A stretch of DNA of 64,000 bases from JBBPZA01 sp963728925 (GTDB lineage Bacteria; Actinomycetota; Thermoleophilia; Solirubrobacterales; Solirubrobacteraceae): positions 1-64,000 of the forward strand of contig CAVSMB010000006.1 in assembly GCA_963728925.1 (NCBI GenBank). The letters are read 5' to 3'. This document shows positions 56,523 to 64,000 of this stretch, one piece after another (the first letter of the stretch is position 1; every line of letters starts with the position of its first letter). The translations under genes were made by a program, and so were the position numbers. A model generated the notes under the pieces. That model was not told the DNA's origin. It made no database searches and saw only the letters and a program-made list of their open reading frames with translations.

Positions 56523-58052
56523 TTGGCCGAGGAGCGCGAGCCGAAGGTCCAGGAGGGGAAGGCCAAGCGCGGACGGCGCGCCGAGCCGGGCGAGCCGCCC
56601 GACCGGCCCGAGCCGCGACGGGTCAAGACGCCGAACGCGCCCAAGGTCATACCGCGCGTCCGCAAGGGCAAGCCGCGGCCGCTGGAGGAGCCCTCGCCGG
56701 AGAGCGGCGTCGAGGAGATGCCCAACGATCCCGAGGGACAGGATCCCGTCGTCTTCACGACCTACACGCCCGGGCCCGACGACGCGTTCGCCGGCTTCGC
56801 GGTCTCCAACAACGTGCCCGACGCGACCGGCGCGGACTCCGAGCCCGGCGTCGTGCTGCGGGCCTACAACACCTACCTCGACGTCTCGACCGACCGCGGC
56901 AACACCTTCAAGCGCTTCGACCCGCGGACGATCTTCACCCAGCCGCTCGGGGGTGGGATCAGCGGCGACCAGGTGATCCTCTACGTCCCGCGCATCGAGC
57001 GCTTCGTGTGGTTCATGCAGCACACCAAGGCCGCGTCGGGGGAGGGTGCGTTCCGGATCGCGATCGGCTCGCCGCAGGACGTCAAGAGCGATCCCAAGAC
57101 GGCATGGACGTTCTTCGACTTCATCGCCGGCGACTTCGGCGACGCTACCCAGGATCTCGACTACCCCGATCTCGTCGAGACCAGCGAGAACCTCTACGTC
57201 GGGACCGACATCTTCTCCGCGCCCGCCTCGGCGGGCGCGAAGCCCAAGGCGTTCGGGCGGCTGATCTTCCGCATCCGGCTGACCGAGCTGACGACGGGAA
57301 GCATCAACTTCACCTACACGAAGGTCACCGACGTCAGCGGGACGCTCAAGGCCAAATTCGCCCAGGGATCCGGCGATCGCGCGCTGTGGTCGGGGCACAA
57401 GGACACCAGCACGCTGCGCATCTGGGAGTGGCCGGACTCCTCGGGCTCGGGCCCGACCTCCCACGATGTGGGCGCCGCCACGTGGTCCAACACGACCGCC
57501 GACATCACCTCGCTGGCGCCCGACGGGACGACCGACTGGCTCTCGAACCTCTCGACCTCGATCCGCGACAAGGTCATCGGGGCGACGGGGACCGGTGACG
57601 ATCTGTGGCTCGCCTGGACCGCGGGCAAGGGCGACGCGGGCACGGGCGGCTTCTCCTTCCCGCACCCGCACGTGCGCGTCGCCCAGGTCGACGTCAAGAC
57701 GTGGAAGCTCAAGAGCGAGATGCAGGTGTGGAACTCCGCCCACGCCTTCGCCTACCCCGTGCTCAACGCGAACGGCCGCGGGGAGATCGCCATCGGGCTC
57801 GGCTTCGGCGGCCCCCCGATGAACCCCGACAGCGCGTTCGGGATCATCGGCGACTTCGTCGTCTGGTTCGTAAACGGCTCCGACCGGGCGCTGAACCGCT
57901 GGGGCGACTACCTGGCGATTCGCCGCGACGCCCGCAACGAGGCGCTCTTCGCCGGCTTCGGCTACTTCACCATGAAGACGACCAAACGCTCGGTCGGCTA
58001 CCTGTTCAACCCTTTCTACCTGCGGTTCGGCCGCAAATCCGTCTCGCCGTAG
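56523..58052 (+). CDS. Hypothetical beta-propeller-like protein
   Basis: A 509-residue protein from TTG 56523, chosen for the GGGGAGG ribosome-binding site just upstream. Residues 1-70 are Lys/Arg/Pro-rich. The rest is beta-rich: TTYTPGPDDAFAGFAVSNNV, NTYLDVSTDRGNTFKRFDPR (a BNR/Asp-box-like turn), GDQVILYVPRIERFVWFMQH, YPDLVETSENLYVGTDIFSA, then VGYLFNPFYLRFGRK at the end. The repeated strand pattern suggests a sialidase-like propeller, but no catalytic residues are apparent. No signal peptide is seen despite the exported-type composition. Confidence 0.65.
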   Translation: MAEEREPKVQEGKAKRGRRAEPGEPPDRPEPRRVKTPNAPKVIPRVRKGKPRPLEEPSPESGVEEMPNDPEGQDPVVFTTYTPGPDDAFAGFAVSNNVPDATGADSEPGVVLRAYNTYLDVSTDRGNTFKRFDPRTIFTQPLGGGISGDQVILYVPRIERFVWFMQHTKAASGEGAFRIAIGSPQDVKSDPKTAWTFFDFIAGDFGDATQDLDYPDLVETSENLYVGTDIFSAPASAGAKPKAFGRLIFRIRLTELTTGSINFTYTKVTDVSGTLKAKFAQGSGDRALWSGHKDTSTLRIWEWPDSSGSGPTSHDVGAATWSNTTADITSLAPDGTTDWLSNLSTSIRDKVIGATGTGDDLWLAWTAGKGDAGTGGFSFPHPHVRVAQVDVKTWKLKSEMQVWNSAHAFAYPVLNANGRGEIAIGLGFGGPPMNPDSAFGIIGDFVVWFVNGSDRALNRWGDYLAIRRDARNEALFAGFGYFTMKTTKRSVGYLFNPFYLRFGRKSVSP

Positions 58053-58077
58053 CGAGGCCGCTCCTGAGGAGGCGCGC

Positions 58078-58341
58078 ATGTACGAGCTGATCCCCATCTT
58101 CGCCGGCATCGCCGCCGGGCTCGCCGCGATGGCCCTCGGCGACCGCCGCGCACGCATCGCGGTGGTCGTCGTCGTGGCGCTGATCGCGGGCGTGACGGCG
58201 TCGGTGCTGAGCGGCGAGATCGAGGAGTCCTGGGCCTTCGTCCTGTGGGACACGGCGCAGGCGCTCGTCGCGGGCGCGCTGACGGTGGTGGCGGCGACGG
58301 CGCTGGCCAACCGGCGCGCGGGCGCTCGGGGCGGCGGCTGA
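58078..58341 (+). CDS. Small membrane protein
   Basis: An 87-residue protein with three hydrophobic stretches (LIPIFAGIAAGLAAMALG, IAVVVVVALIAGVTASVLS, TAQALVAGALTVVAATALA). GAGGAGG stands 6 bases before ATG 58078. It is 25 bases downstream of the propeller-like gene and probably co-transcribed. Function unknown. Confidence 0.65.
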   Translation: MYELIPIFAGIAAGLAAMALGDRRARIAVVVVVALIAGVTASVLSGEIEESWAFVLWDTAQALVAGALTVVAATALANRRAGARGGG

Positions 58342-58367
58342 GAGTTCGCTCGGATCGTCCCCGAGCC

Positions 58368-58991
58368 CTACGTGATGACGTCGGCGGCGCTCGTCGCGAC
58401 CCCGCCTGCCCGTCGCCGCAAGGGCACGGGCACGGTGTTGGGGTCCACCGGGATGGCTCTGAGCGCTTCCTCCCAGCTCAGGAAGTCGCGCTGGTGCGCG
58501 ACGAGCCCGCCACGGATCTCGTAGACGGACGCCCACTCCTCCGCGATCTCGAGGCCGCTTTCGCGACCACGGACATGGCTGGCGCCCAGGACGGCGAGCG
58601 TGTCGCCCAGGTCGAGCATCCAGGCGGGCGTGATCTGCCACCACGTCCAATGCTCGAGGGCGTCCTCGTTGACCTCGCGCAGCGCGTCGCGTCCGTGGAT
58701 CGTGCCTGAGACCCCGAGGGCGTGGGCCCCGGCGGGAGCCTCGTACTCGATGTCTTGGGCGAACTGGACGAAGACCGGGTCGAAGTCGCGACGGTTGAAG
58801 GCGGCGAAGCCGAAGGGGACCGATTCCCGCAGGAGCGCGCGCCGGAGTCGTGACCCGGGCTTCAGGCGCATCGACAGCGAGGACAGGATTCGGTACAGGT
58901 CGGGCTTGCGGACGATCAGCTGCTCGTAGAGCGTCCGCGAGTCGCGCGGCGGGCTCTCGAGCTCGAGCCGGAAGGCGACCACCTCCCCCAT
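58368..58991 (-). CDS. NTF2-like (SnoaL) family protein
   Basis: A ~207-residue protein. N-terminal 70 residues are helical; residues ~75-185 carry the NTF2 pattern: VPFGFAAFNRRDFDPVFVQF, IHGRDALREVNEDALEHWTW and EEWASVYEIRGGLVAHQRDF. ATG 58991 is preferred over ATG 59003 because a TATGGT hexamer (58999-59004, minus strand) ends 7 bases before it. Ligand or reaction unknown. Divergent from the methyltransferase at 59073. Confidence 0.75.
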   Translation of the reverse strand: MGEVVAFRLELESPPRDSRTLYEQLIVRKPDLYRILSSLSMRLKPGSRLRRALLRESVPFGFAAFNRRDFDPVFVQFAQDIEYEAPAGAHALGVSGTIHGRDALREVNEDALEHWTWWQITPAWMLDLGDTLAVLGASHVRGRESGLEIAEEWASVYEIRGGLVAHQRDFLSWEEALRAIPVDPNTVPVPLRRRAGGVATSAADVIT

Positions 58992-58998
58992 GCGACCG

Positions 58999-59004
58999 AC
59001 CATA
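58999..59004 (-). promoter_or_regulatory. Candidate -10 element deciding the SnoaL-like start
   Basis: TATGGT on the minus strand, 7 bases before ATG 58991; it overlaps the alternative ATG 59003, which therefore is unlikely to be used. Confidence 0.45.
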
Positions 59005-59058
59005 ACGCGAGCCGACGCGCCGCCGCTCGCAAAGCGCGGCCTTGGGCTCCCCAGCGCC

Positions 59059-59064
59059 TAGCAT
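59059..59064 (+). promoter_or_regulatory. Candidate -10 element for the methyltransferase gene
   Basis: TAGCAT ends 8 bases before ATG 59073; no ribosome-binding site between them. Confidence 0.45.
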
Positions 59065-59072
59065 CCACCGTC

Positions 59073-59849
59073 ATGGCGACCCGCTCGCAGCCGCCGGCGC
59101 TGGCGCGCGCCCTCGAGCTCCTCGACCCGGTGCTGCGGGCCGACGAGCCCAGGGTGGTCGACGGGATCCTCGACCTGCTGGGTGAGGAGGACCCGACCGG
59201 CGCGCATCCTGGCCAGCGACTCATGGCCAGCGACGCGCTGCCGATGATCTACGAGCGGTTGTGGCGACCGTTCGGGAACCGCCTGTTCATGGGCGTCATG
59301 GGACCGGGCATGCGCGGGGAGCACCGGATCGCTCGCGAGATGCTCGAGCTGGCGCCCGGCGACGCGGTCCTCGACGTCGCCTCGGGGCCCGGGAACTTCA
59401 GCCGCGAGTTCGCGCGTGCGGTTGGCGAGGGCGGCCTCGTCGTCGGGCTCGACGCCTCGCGCACGATGCTCACCCGCGCGGTCCGGGAGGGCGCGCCCGA
59501 GAACGTCGCCTACGTGCTTGGCGACGCCGCGGCGTTGCCCTTCCGCGACGAGGCATTCGACGCCGTCTGCTGCTTCGCTGCCCTCTACCTCATCGAGGAC
59601 CCCTTTCGGGCGGTCGAGGAGATCGCCAGGGTGCTCGCCCCCGGCGGCCGCGTCGCGCTGCTCGCGAGCGTGAGCCGCGGTCTCCTCCCCGCCTCGGCGA
59701 CCGACGCGCTCGTCCGCCCGCTCACCGGGGTGCGGATCTTCGGCCGAGACGAGCTCACCCGCGTGCTGCGGCGCCTCGACCTCGTCGACGTCGGGCAACG
59801 GGTGGCCGGCCTCGCGCAGTTCGTCGGCGCGCGCAAGCCGGCGCGCTGA
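59073..59849 (+). CDS. Class I SAM methyltransferase (UbiE/Methyltransf_11 type)
   Basis: A 258-residue methyltransferase: motif I DAVLDVASGPGNFSREFARA, acidic loop VVGLDASRTMLTRAV, motif II AAALPFRDEAFDAVCCFAAL, then LIEDPFRAVEEIARVLAPGG. The N-terminal ~85 residues form a helical cap (LLGEEDPTGAHPGQRLMASD) as in enzymes acting on hydrophobic or isoprenoid substrates. Substrate unknown. Stands alone; the next elements are pseudogene remnants. Confidence 0.83.
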   Translation: MATRSQPPALARALELLDPVLRADEPRVVDGILDLLGEEDPTGAHPGQRLMASDALPMIYERLWRPFGNRLFMGVMGPGMRGEHRIAREMLELAPGDAVLDVASGPGNFSREFARAVGEGGLVVGLDASRTMLTRAVREGAPENVAYVLGDAAALPFRDEAFDAVCCFAALYLIEDPFRAVEEIARVLAPGGRVALLASVSRGLLPASATDALVRPLTGVRIFGRDELTRVLRRLDLVDVGQRVAGLAQFVGARKPAR

Positions 59850-59858
59850 CCGCAGCGC

Positions 59859-60065
59859 TCACTCGGCGCCGGGCACGAGCACGACCTTCCCGCCGGCCCC
59901 GGCCTCCTCGGCGAAGCGCAGCGCGGCCGCCGCCTCGGTGAGCGGGAACTCCCGCGCGATCTGCGCGCTGATCGTGCCCTGGGAGAGCAGCTCGAGCACG
60001 CCGCCGAGGTCGTCGCGCAGCTGGGCGCGGAAGCGGCGCGGCCGCAGCTTTCGCCCGGCCCACAG
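59859..60065 (-). pseudogene. C-terminal relic of a zinc-type alcohol dehydrogenase/quinone reductase
   Basis: About 65 codons read RRFRAQLRDDLGGVLELLSQ, GTISAQIAREFPLTEAAAAL and RFAEEAGAGGKVVLVPGAE-stop: the substrate-domain end of an MDR-family NADPH:quinone reductase. The NAD-binding fold and N-terminus are absent. At about 60065 it is joined to the tail of an unrelated, oppositely oriented gene. Confidence 0.7.
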
Positions 60066-60223
60066 CCGCGCCCGTCGCCGACCCTGCCGTCGCGCTGCGC
60101 GCTGTGATCCTCTGGTCGCGGCTCCACGGCCTCGTCAGCCTGGAGCTCGGCGGCAACTACGCGTCGATGGGCATCGACCCGGACGCGCTGTTCGAGGCCG
60201 AGCTCTCCGAGCTCGAGGGCTGA
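60066..60223 (+). pseudogene. C-terminal relic of a TetR-family regulator
   Basis: ALRAVILWSRLHGLVSLELG, GNYASMGIDPDALFEAELSE, LEG-stop is the ligand-binding-domain end of a TetR regulator (the LHGLVSLELGG stretch is typical). The DNA-binding N-terminus is missing. Its 3' part overlaps, antisense, the end of the agmatinase-family gene. Confidence 0.72.
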
Positions 60224-61194
60224 GACCGCGCCTCGAAGATCGCGCTCAGGAAGTGCGTGATCACCCACGTCGCGACGCGGGCCGTCCCGGCGCCCGGGTC
60301 GTGGGGTGGGTTGAGCTCGGCGATGTCGAATCCCACGACGCGCCCTCGACGGGCGATCTCGACGAGCGCCTCGCGGAGCTGCCGGTAGCTCGGGCCGCCC
60401 GGCTCGGGAAGCGTCGTACCCGGCACGACGGAGGCGTCGAGCACATCGAGGTCGATCGAGACGTAGAGCGCGTCGGACTGCGGCACGACGCGCCGCACCG
60501 CCTCGGCCGGCCTGCGCTCGAGCTCGAGGCTCGTCGCCCGCTGCGCGCCGTAGTCCCGCAGTCCGTCGACCTCGTCGCGCTCGACGTTGCGCAGGCCGAG
60601 CAGGCTCACCGATCGCACGAAGGGCAGCTCGGACAGACGTCGCAGCTGGCTCGCACCGGTGAGGCGGGACCCACCGAGCTCGTCGAGGAAGTCGGCGTGC
60701 GCATCGACGTGCACGACGTCGATCTCCCCGATCGCCTCGAAGCCGCAAACGAGCGGGAAGCTGATCGAGTGGTCCCCCCCGACGGCCACGAGCAGGCAGC
60801 CGCGACCGACGAGGCGCCGGACCGCCTCGGTGATGCGCTCGAAGTTGCGCTCCACCTCCGAGCCCTGGATGGTGACGTCACCGAGGTCGGCCATCGTCAC
60901 GCCGACGAGCTGGTCGCGGTCGGCCTCGACGTCGTACCAGCCGAGCGCGCCGCCCTCGGGCGAGCCGTAGTCGAACTGCTCCCACGACCTGAGCCTGGCG
61001 GCGCTCGGGCCGGCTGCCTGGCCGGTGCGGTTCCCCGGCTGTGGCGTGCCGGCGTCGTAGGGGACGCCGAGGAAGGCCACCTGCGCGTCGAGGGCGTCGA
61101 GGTCGCGGACGCTCGGGGCGCCGAAGAAGGTGCGGGGCGCCGCCCAGACGAGCTCGTGCGACGGGGTCGACTGATCGATCGGCGGGCCGGTCAC
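60157..61194 (-). CDS. Arginase/agmatinase (ureohydrolase) family protein
   Basis: A 345-residue binuclear manganese hydrolase of the ureohydrolase fold. Ligand motifs: VAVGGDHSISFPLV (His), VVHVDAHADFLDE (three ligands), YVSIDLDVLDASVVPG (two Asp). It hydrolyses a guanidino compound such as agmatine, arginine or guanidinobutyrate; specificity is not evident. The end after FLSAIFEARS (QPSSSESSASNSASGSMPID) is encoded over the TetR remnant and looks like an acquired extension. GTG 61194 overlaps the stop of the upstream gene (GTGA). Confidence 0.88.
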   Translation of the reverse strand: MTGPPIDQSTPSHELVWAAPRTFFGAPSVRDLDALDAQVAFLGVPYDAGTPQPGNRTGQAAGPSAARLRSWEQFDYGSPEGGALGWYDVEADRDQLVGVTMADLGDVTIQGSEVERNFERITEAVRRLVGRGCLLVAVGGDHSISFPLVCGFEAIGEIDVVHVDAHADFLDELGGSRLTGASQLRRLSELPFVRSVSLLGLRNVERDEVDGLRDYGAQRATSLELERRPAEAVRRVVPQSDALYVSIDLDVLDASVVPGTTLPEPGGPSYRQLREALVEIARRGRVVGFDIAELNPPHDPGAGTARVATWVITHFLSAIFEARSQPSSSESSASNSASGSMPIDA

Positions 61195-61595
61195 CCGCCC
61201 TCTCCCTGGCCCTCCCCCGGGCGCAGCATCGCGATTGGGTTGCGCAGCGAGCGCGCCGACGCGTCCACGAGGTCGGCCTGCGACTTGAGCAGCCGGGCGG
61301 CCTGCCCGAACGAGGCCGCGGCCGCCTCGAACGCGTCGGCCTGGGCGCGCATCGAGGCCGCCGTCATCTCCATCGCGTCGACGGTGACCCGGTAGGGGGT
61401 GAGGAGGCGGCCGACCTGCGTCTCGAGGTTGGCCTGGCGCCGCACGGTCTCCTCGAGCAGCTCCGCCTGGCGCTGGAGCACTTCCAGCACCGGCCGGAGC
61501 AGGTCGGCGGAGGGGCCGGTCAGCGCCGCGCCGGCGGCGCGCAGCTGCTTGATGGAGTCCTGCCAGAGGCCAACGAGGTCGCGCGGATCAGCCAT
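61191..61595 (-). CDS. Hypothetical coiled-coil protein (phasin-like)
   Basis: A 134-residue, almost wholly helical protein: DLVGLWQDSIKQLRAAGAAL, LRPVLEVLQRQAELLEETVR, RQANLETQVGRLLTPYRV, then SMRAQADAFEAAAASFGQAA. The heptad-like pattern resembles phasins or plastid-like coiled coils, but no family is certain. Coupled to the ureohydrolase gene by GTGA overlap; divergent from the reductase at 61635 with about 39 bases between starts. Confidence 0.68.
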   Translation of the reverse strand: MADPRDLVGLWQDSIKQLRAAGAALTGPSADLLRPVLEVLQRQAELLEETVRRQANLETQVGRLLTPYRVTVDAMEMTAASMRAQADAFEAAAASFGQAARLLKSQADLVDASARSLRNPIAMLRPGEGQGEGG

Positions 61596-61620
61596 GGTCC
61601 GTCGAAGTATCGCAACCGGA

Positions 61621-61626
61621 TACGGT
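61621..61626 (+). promoter_or_regulatory. Candidate -10 element for the reductase gene
   Basis: TACGGT ends 8 bases before ATG 61635, in a 39-base divergent intergenic space too short for a long leader. Confidence 0.45.
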
Positions 61627-61634
61627 GCAGCGCC

Positions 61635-62813
<1,179 letters not shown>

Positions 62814-62859
62814 GCACCCGCCGGGTCATCGAGGTCCCGGCGGGCGGACCAGCGGACCG

Positions 62860-63279
62860 CTACTCGCAGAACGCGATTCTCGGTATGCCGATCAGGATGA
62901 TCTTGCCCGTCGACACGGAGACCGCGAACTGGAAGTGGCCACCGTCACGGTGCGGGATCTTCACGAGGGTGATGGCGAAGACCGCTTCGGTGCTGTGGTC
63001 GACCACCGCGTGCGGGAATGCACTCTGGATGTCCGCGATCGTGTCGCCGATGCCGACGCCGTGGGCGGTCGCGCCGCCCCTCACGGTGACCGTCGCGACC
63101 CTTCGCGGCAAGGTCCGGGTGAAGTCGACACTGCCCTTGAGCGGGAGGCGCAGATTCGCCGAGCGGGCGTTCGGACCGATGAGCTCGCAGCCCTGGCGGA
63201 TCTTGCCGCTCAGGCCGTGTGCACGCAGCTCCGCGTAGGTCTTGCCGAGCTTCACGCCGTCCACGCCCCGATTGCTCAC
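62860..63279 (-). CDS. Hypothetical exported-type protein, 5' end probably lost
   Basis: A 139-residue protein from GTG 63279: VDGVKLGKTYAELRAHGLSG, KIRQGCELIGPNARSANLRL, GGATAHGVGIGDTIADIQSA, FPHAVVDHSTEAVFAITLVK, ending ILIGIPRIAFCE. Paired cysteines and the beta-rich pattern suggest a secreted protein, but the signal peptide is absent: just upstream the frame passes into Ala-rich text (RGAAAS) and then into the end of a hydrolase remnant. Probably a gene whose 5' end was replaced by a deletion junction at about 63290. Confidence 0.62.
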   Translation of the reverse strand: MSNRGVDGVKLGKTYAELRAHGLSGKIRQGCELIGPNARSANLRLPLKGSVDFTRTLPRRVATVTVRGGATAHGVGIGDTIADIQSAFPHAVVDHSTEAVFAITLVKIPHRDGGHFQFAVSVSTGKIILIGIPRIAFCE

Positions 63280-63650
63280 CGACGCGGCCGCCCCGCGCGC
63301 GGTCTGCGCCGGCGGGAAGCGCCTCGCGCACGTGGCGCGCGAAGGCGATCGGCACGAGCTCGTCGCGCCGGCCCCACACGAAAGGCTCGGGACCGACAGG
63401 CCGGGCAGCCGCGTCCAGAAGCCGTTCTTGCCGTCCGGCTCGTCGAGGACGATGTTGCGCGCAGCACGAGGCCTTCGTCGCCCCGAGGCCGTGCAGGAGG
63501 ATCGCCGGCGGCCCGGCTCCCGCCTCCATGGTGGAGATCGGGCCGATCGAGGTCTCGACCTCGCGGAAGCGAAGGCCGCCCGGCCTTCGCGGGGCGGTCG
63601 CGGCGAGGAAGCCGACCCCGAGGTGCAGGTCGTGGCGAGCTGGTCGACGT
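63280..63650 (-). pseudogene. Alpha/beta hydrolase remnant
   Basis: Readable pieces in different frames: DLHLGVGFLAATAPRRPGGL, RFREVETSIGPISTMEAGAG, PPAILLHGLGATKAS (oxyanion loop HGLG); then a jump that removes the nucleophile region; ARNIVLDEPDGKNGFWTRLP; a one-base slip; and FVWGRRDELVPIAFARHVRE before the text breaks off. The catalytic Ser segment and the final His segment are missing. A large internal deletion plus frame slips mark it as a pseudogene. Confidence 0.68.
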
Positions 63651-63750
63651 GACGCTCGACGGCGAGCGCCGCGAGCGACCGCGGACCGGGATCTCGGCGA
63701 CGATCCTCGAGGAGGCCGGCGTCTGAGGCGGCCGACGGAGGGGAGGACCG

Positions 63751-64000
63751 CTAGGCGGAAGGGGCGCCCATGGCCCGCTCGTCGAGCTCCGCGAGATGGT
63801 CGTGGACGAGGCGGACGGCCATCGAGCCCTCACCGACGGCGGCGGCGACGCGGCGCATCGAGCCCGAGCGAACGTCGCCCGCTGCGAAGACGCCGGGCAC
63901 GCTCGTCTCGGCCAGACCGGGCGGGCGGTCCAGTGGCCAGCCTCCTGGCGGGGCTCCGTCGTTGACGAGGTCGCGCCCGGTGAGGATGTAGCCACCGTCG
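63751..64000 (-). CDS. Thioredoxin-reductase-like flavoprotein, C-terminal part (cut by window edge)
   Basis: The last 82 codons of an FAD/NADPH oxidoreductase: GWPLDRPPGLAETSVPGVFA, AGDVRSGSMRRVAAAVGEGS, MAVRLVHDHLAELDERAMG. The AGDVRSGSMRRVAAAVGEGS stretch is the FAD-binding C-terminal motif and closely parallels the end of the receiver-flavoprotein fusion at 22.4-24.1 kb (AGDVRARSIKRVASAVGEGS), so a second member of that family begins beyond the window. Confidence 0.85.
   Translation of the reverse strand, partial: DGGYILTGRDLVNDGAPPGGWPLDRPPGLAETSVPGVFAAGDVRSGSMRRVAAAVGEGSMAVRLVHDHLAELDERAMGAPSA

Noticed and set aside
56490..58310. 606-codon minus-strand frame opposite the propeller-like gene
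   Set aside because: Composition typical of antisense frames, and the plus-strand frame has a ribosome-binding site and coherent strands.

Overview
The window is about 70% G+C, with dense, short-spaced genes, many GTG starts and many GTGA/ATGA stop-start overlaps. The protein families point to a high-GC actinobacterium, probably Thermoleophilia/Solirubrobacterales: DUF1918, DUF2203, DUF2510, SnoaL-like proteins starting MSEENV, a choice-of-anchor D secreted protein, CtaG and several class I methyltransferases. This lineage call is an inference from family content. No rRNA, tRNA or CRISPR array was seen.

Layout. (1) 0-10.7 kb: a stress or dormancy-like block. It holds a kinase fusion (APH-like plus P-loop), a Na,K-type P-type ATPase, a coupled PfkB kinase and inositol-monophosphatase pair, an erythromycin esterase, a phosphoribosyltransferase-hydrolase fusion and DUF1918; a four-CBS protein follows at 19.3 kb. 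The gene set recalls the DosR regulon of Mycobacterium tuberculosis. (2) 10.8-19.1 kb: a class I methyltransferase gene is split by about 7.75 kb of four consecutive, same-strand group II introns, each with its own reverse transcriptase. The last two are class C, exactly 1950 nt each, and abut without a spacer. This is the most unusual structure in the window. (3) 20.3-27.6 kb: a carboxyltransferase remnant, a secreted Ig-like protein, then a redox-signalling operon made of a receiver-glutaredoxin-like-flavoprotein fusion and a cNMP-binding histidine kinase, followed by a molybdopterin oxidoreductase. (4) 27.6-32.4 kb: envelope glycan genes (GT2, methyltransferase, GT39, flippase-like membrane protein). 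(5) 32.4-41.8 kb: a metallophosphoesterase, VOC protein, orphan sugar-binding lipoprotein, RTX-like protein, GH13 glucosidase and cobalamin-binding protein, interspersed with pseudogenes (ferritin-like, sulfatase, trehalose synthase). (6) 41.9-45.8 kb: an HTH-PIN toxin-antitoxin pair, a ferritin-like DUF892 protein and an IS5-family insertion sequence with target duplication. (7) 45.9-64 kb: aminotransferase, ExoD, a RecQ helicase with a phosphoribosyltransferase-like tail, CtaG, a sigma/XRE/ImmA-IrrE three-gene operon, membrane and hypothetical proteins, an agmatinase-family hydrolase, a saccharopine-dehydrogenase-like reductase and, at the edge, a second thioredoxin-reductase-like flavoprotein.

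Two general features stand out. First, about a dozen genes are broken by single-base indels, an in-frame amber codon or large deletions. Some may be assembly errors in G/C runs, but the deletion-type remnants look like real decay. Second, at least nine starts lie 6-9 nt after a TAnnnT hexamer, suggesting widespread leaderless transcription. Other genes (36713, 50831, 58078) have clear Shine-Dalgarno sequences.
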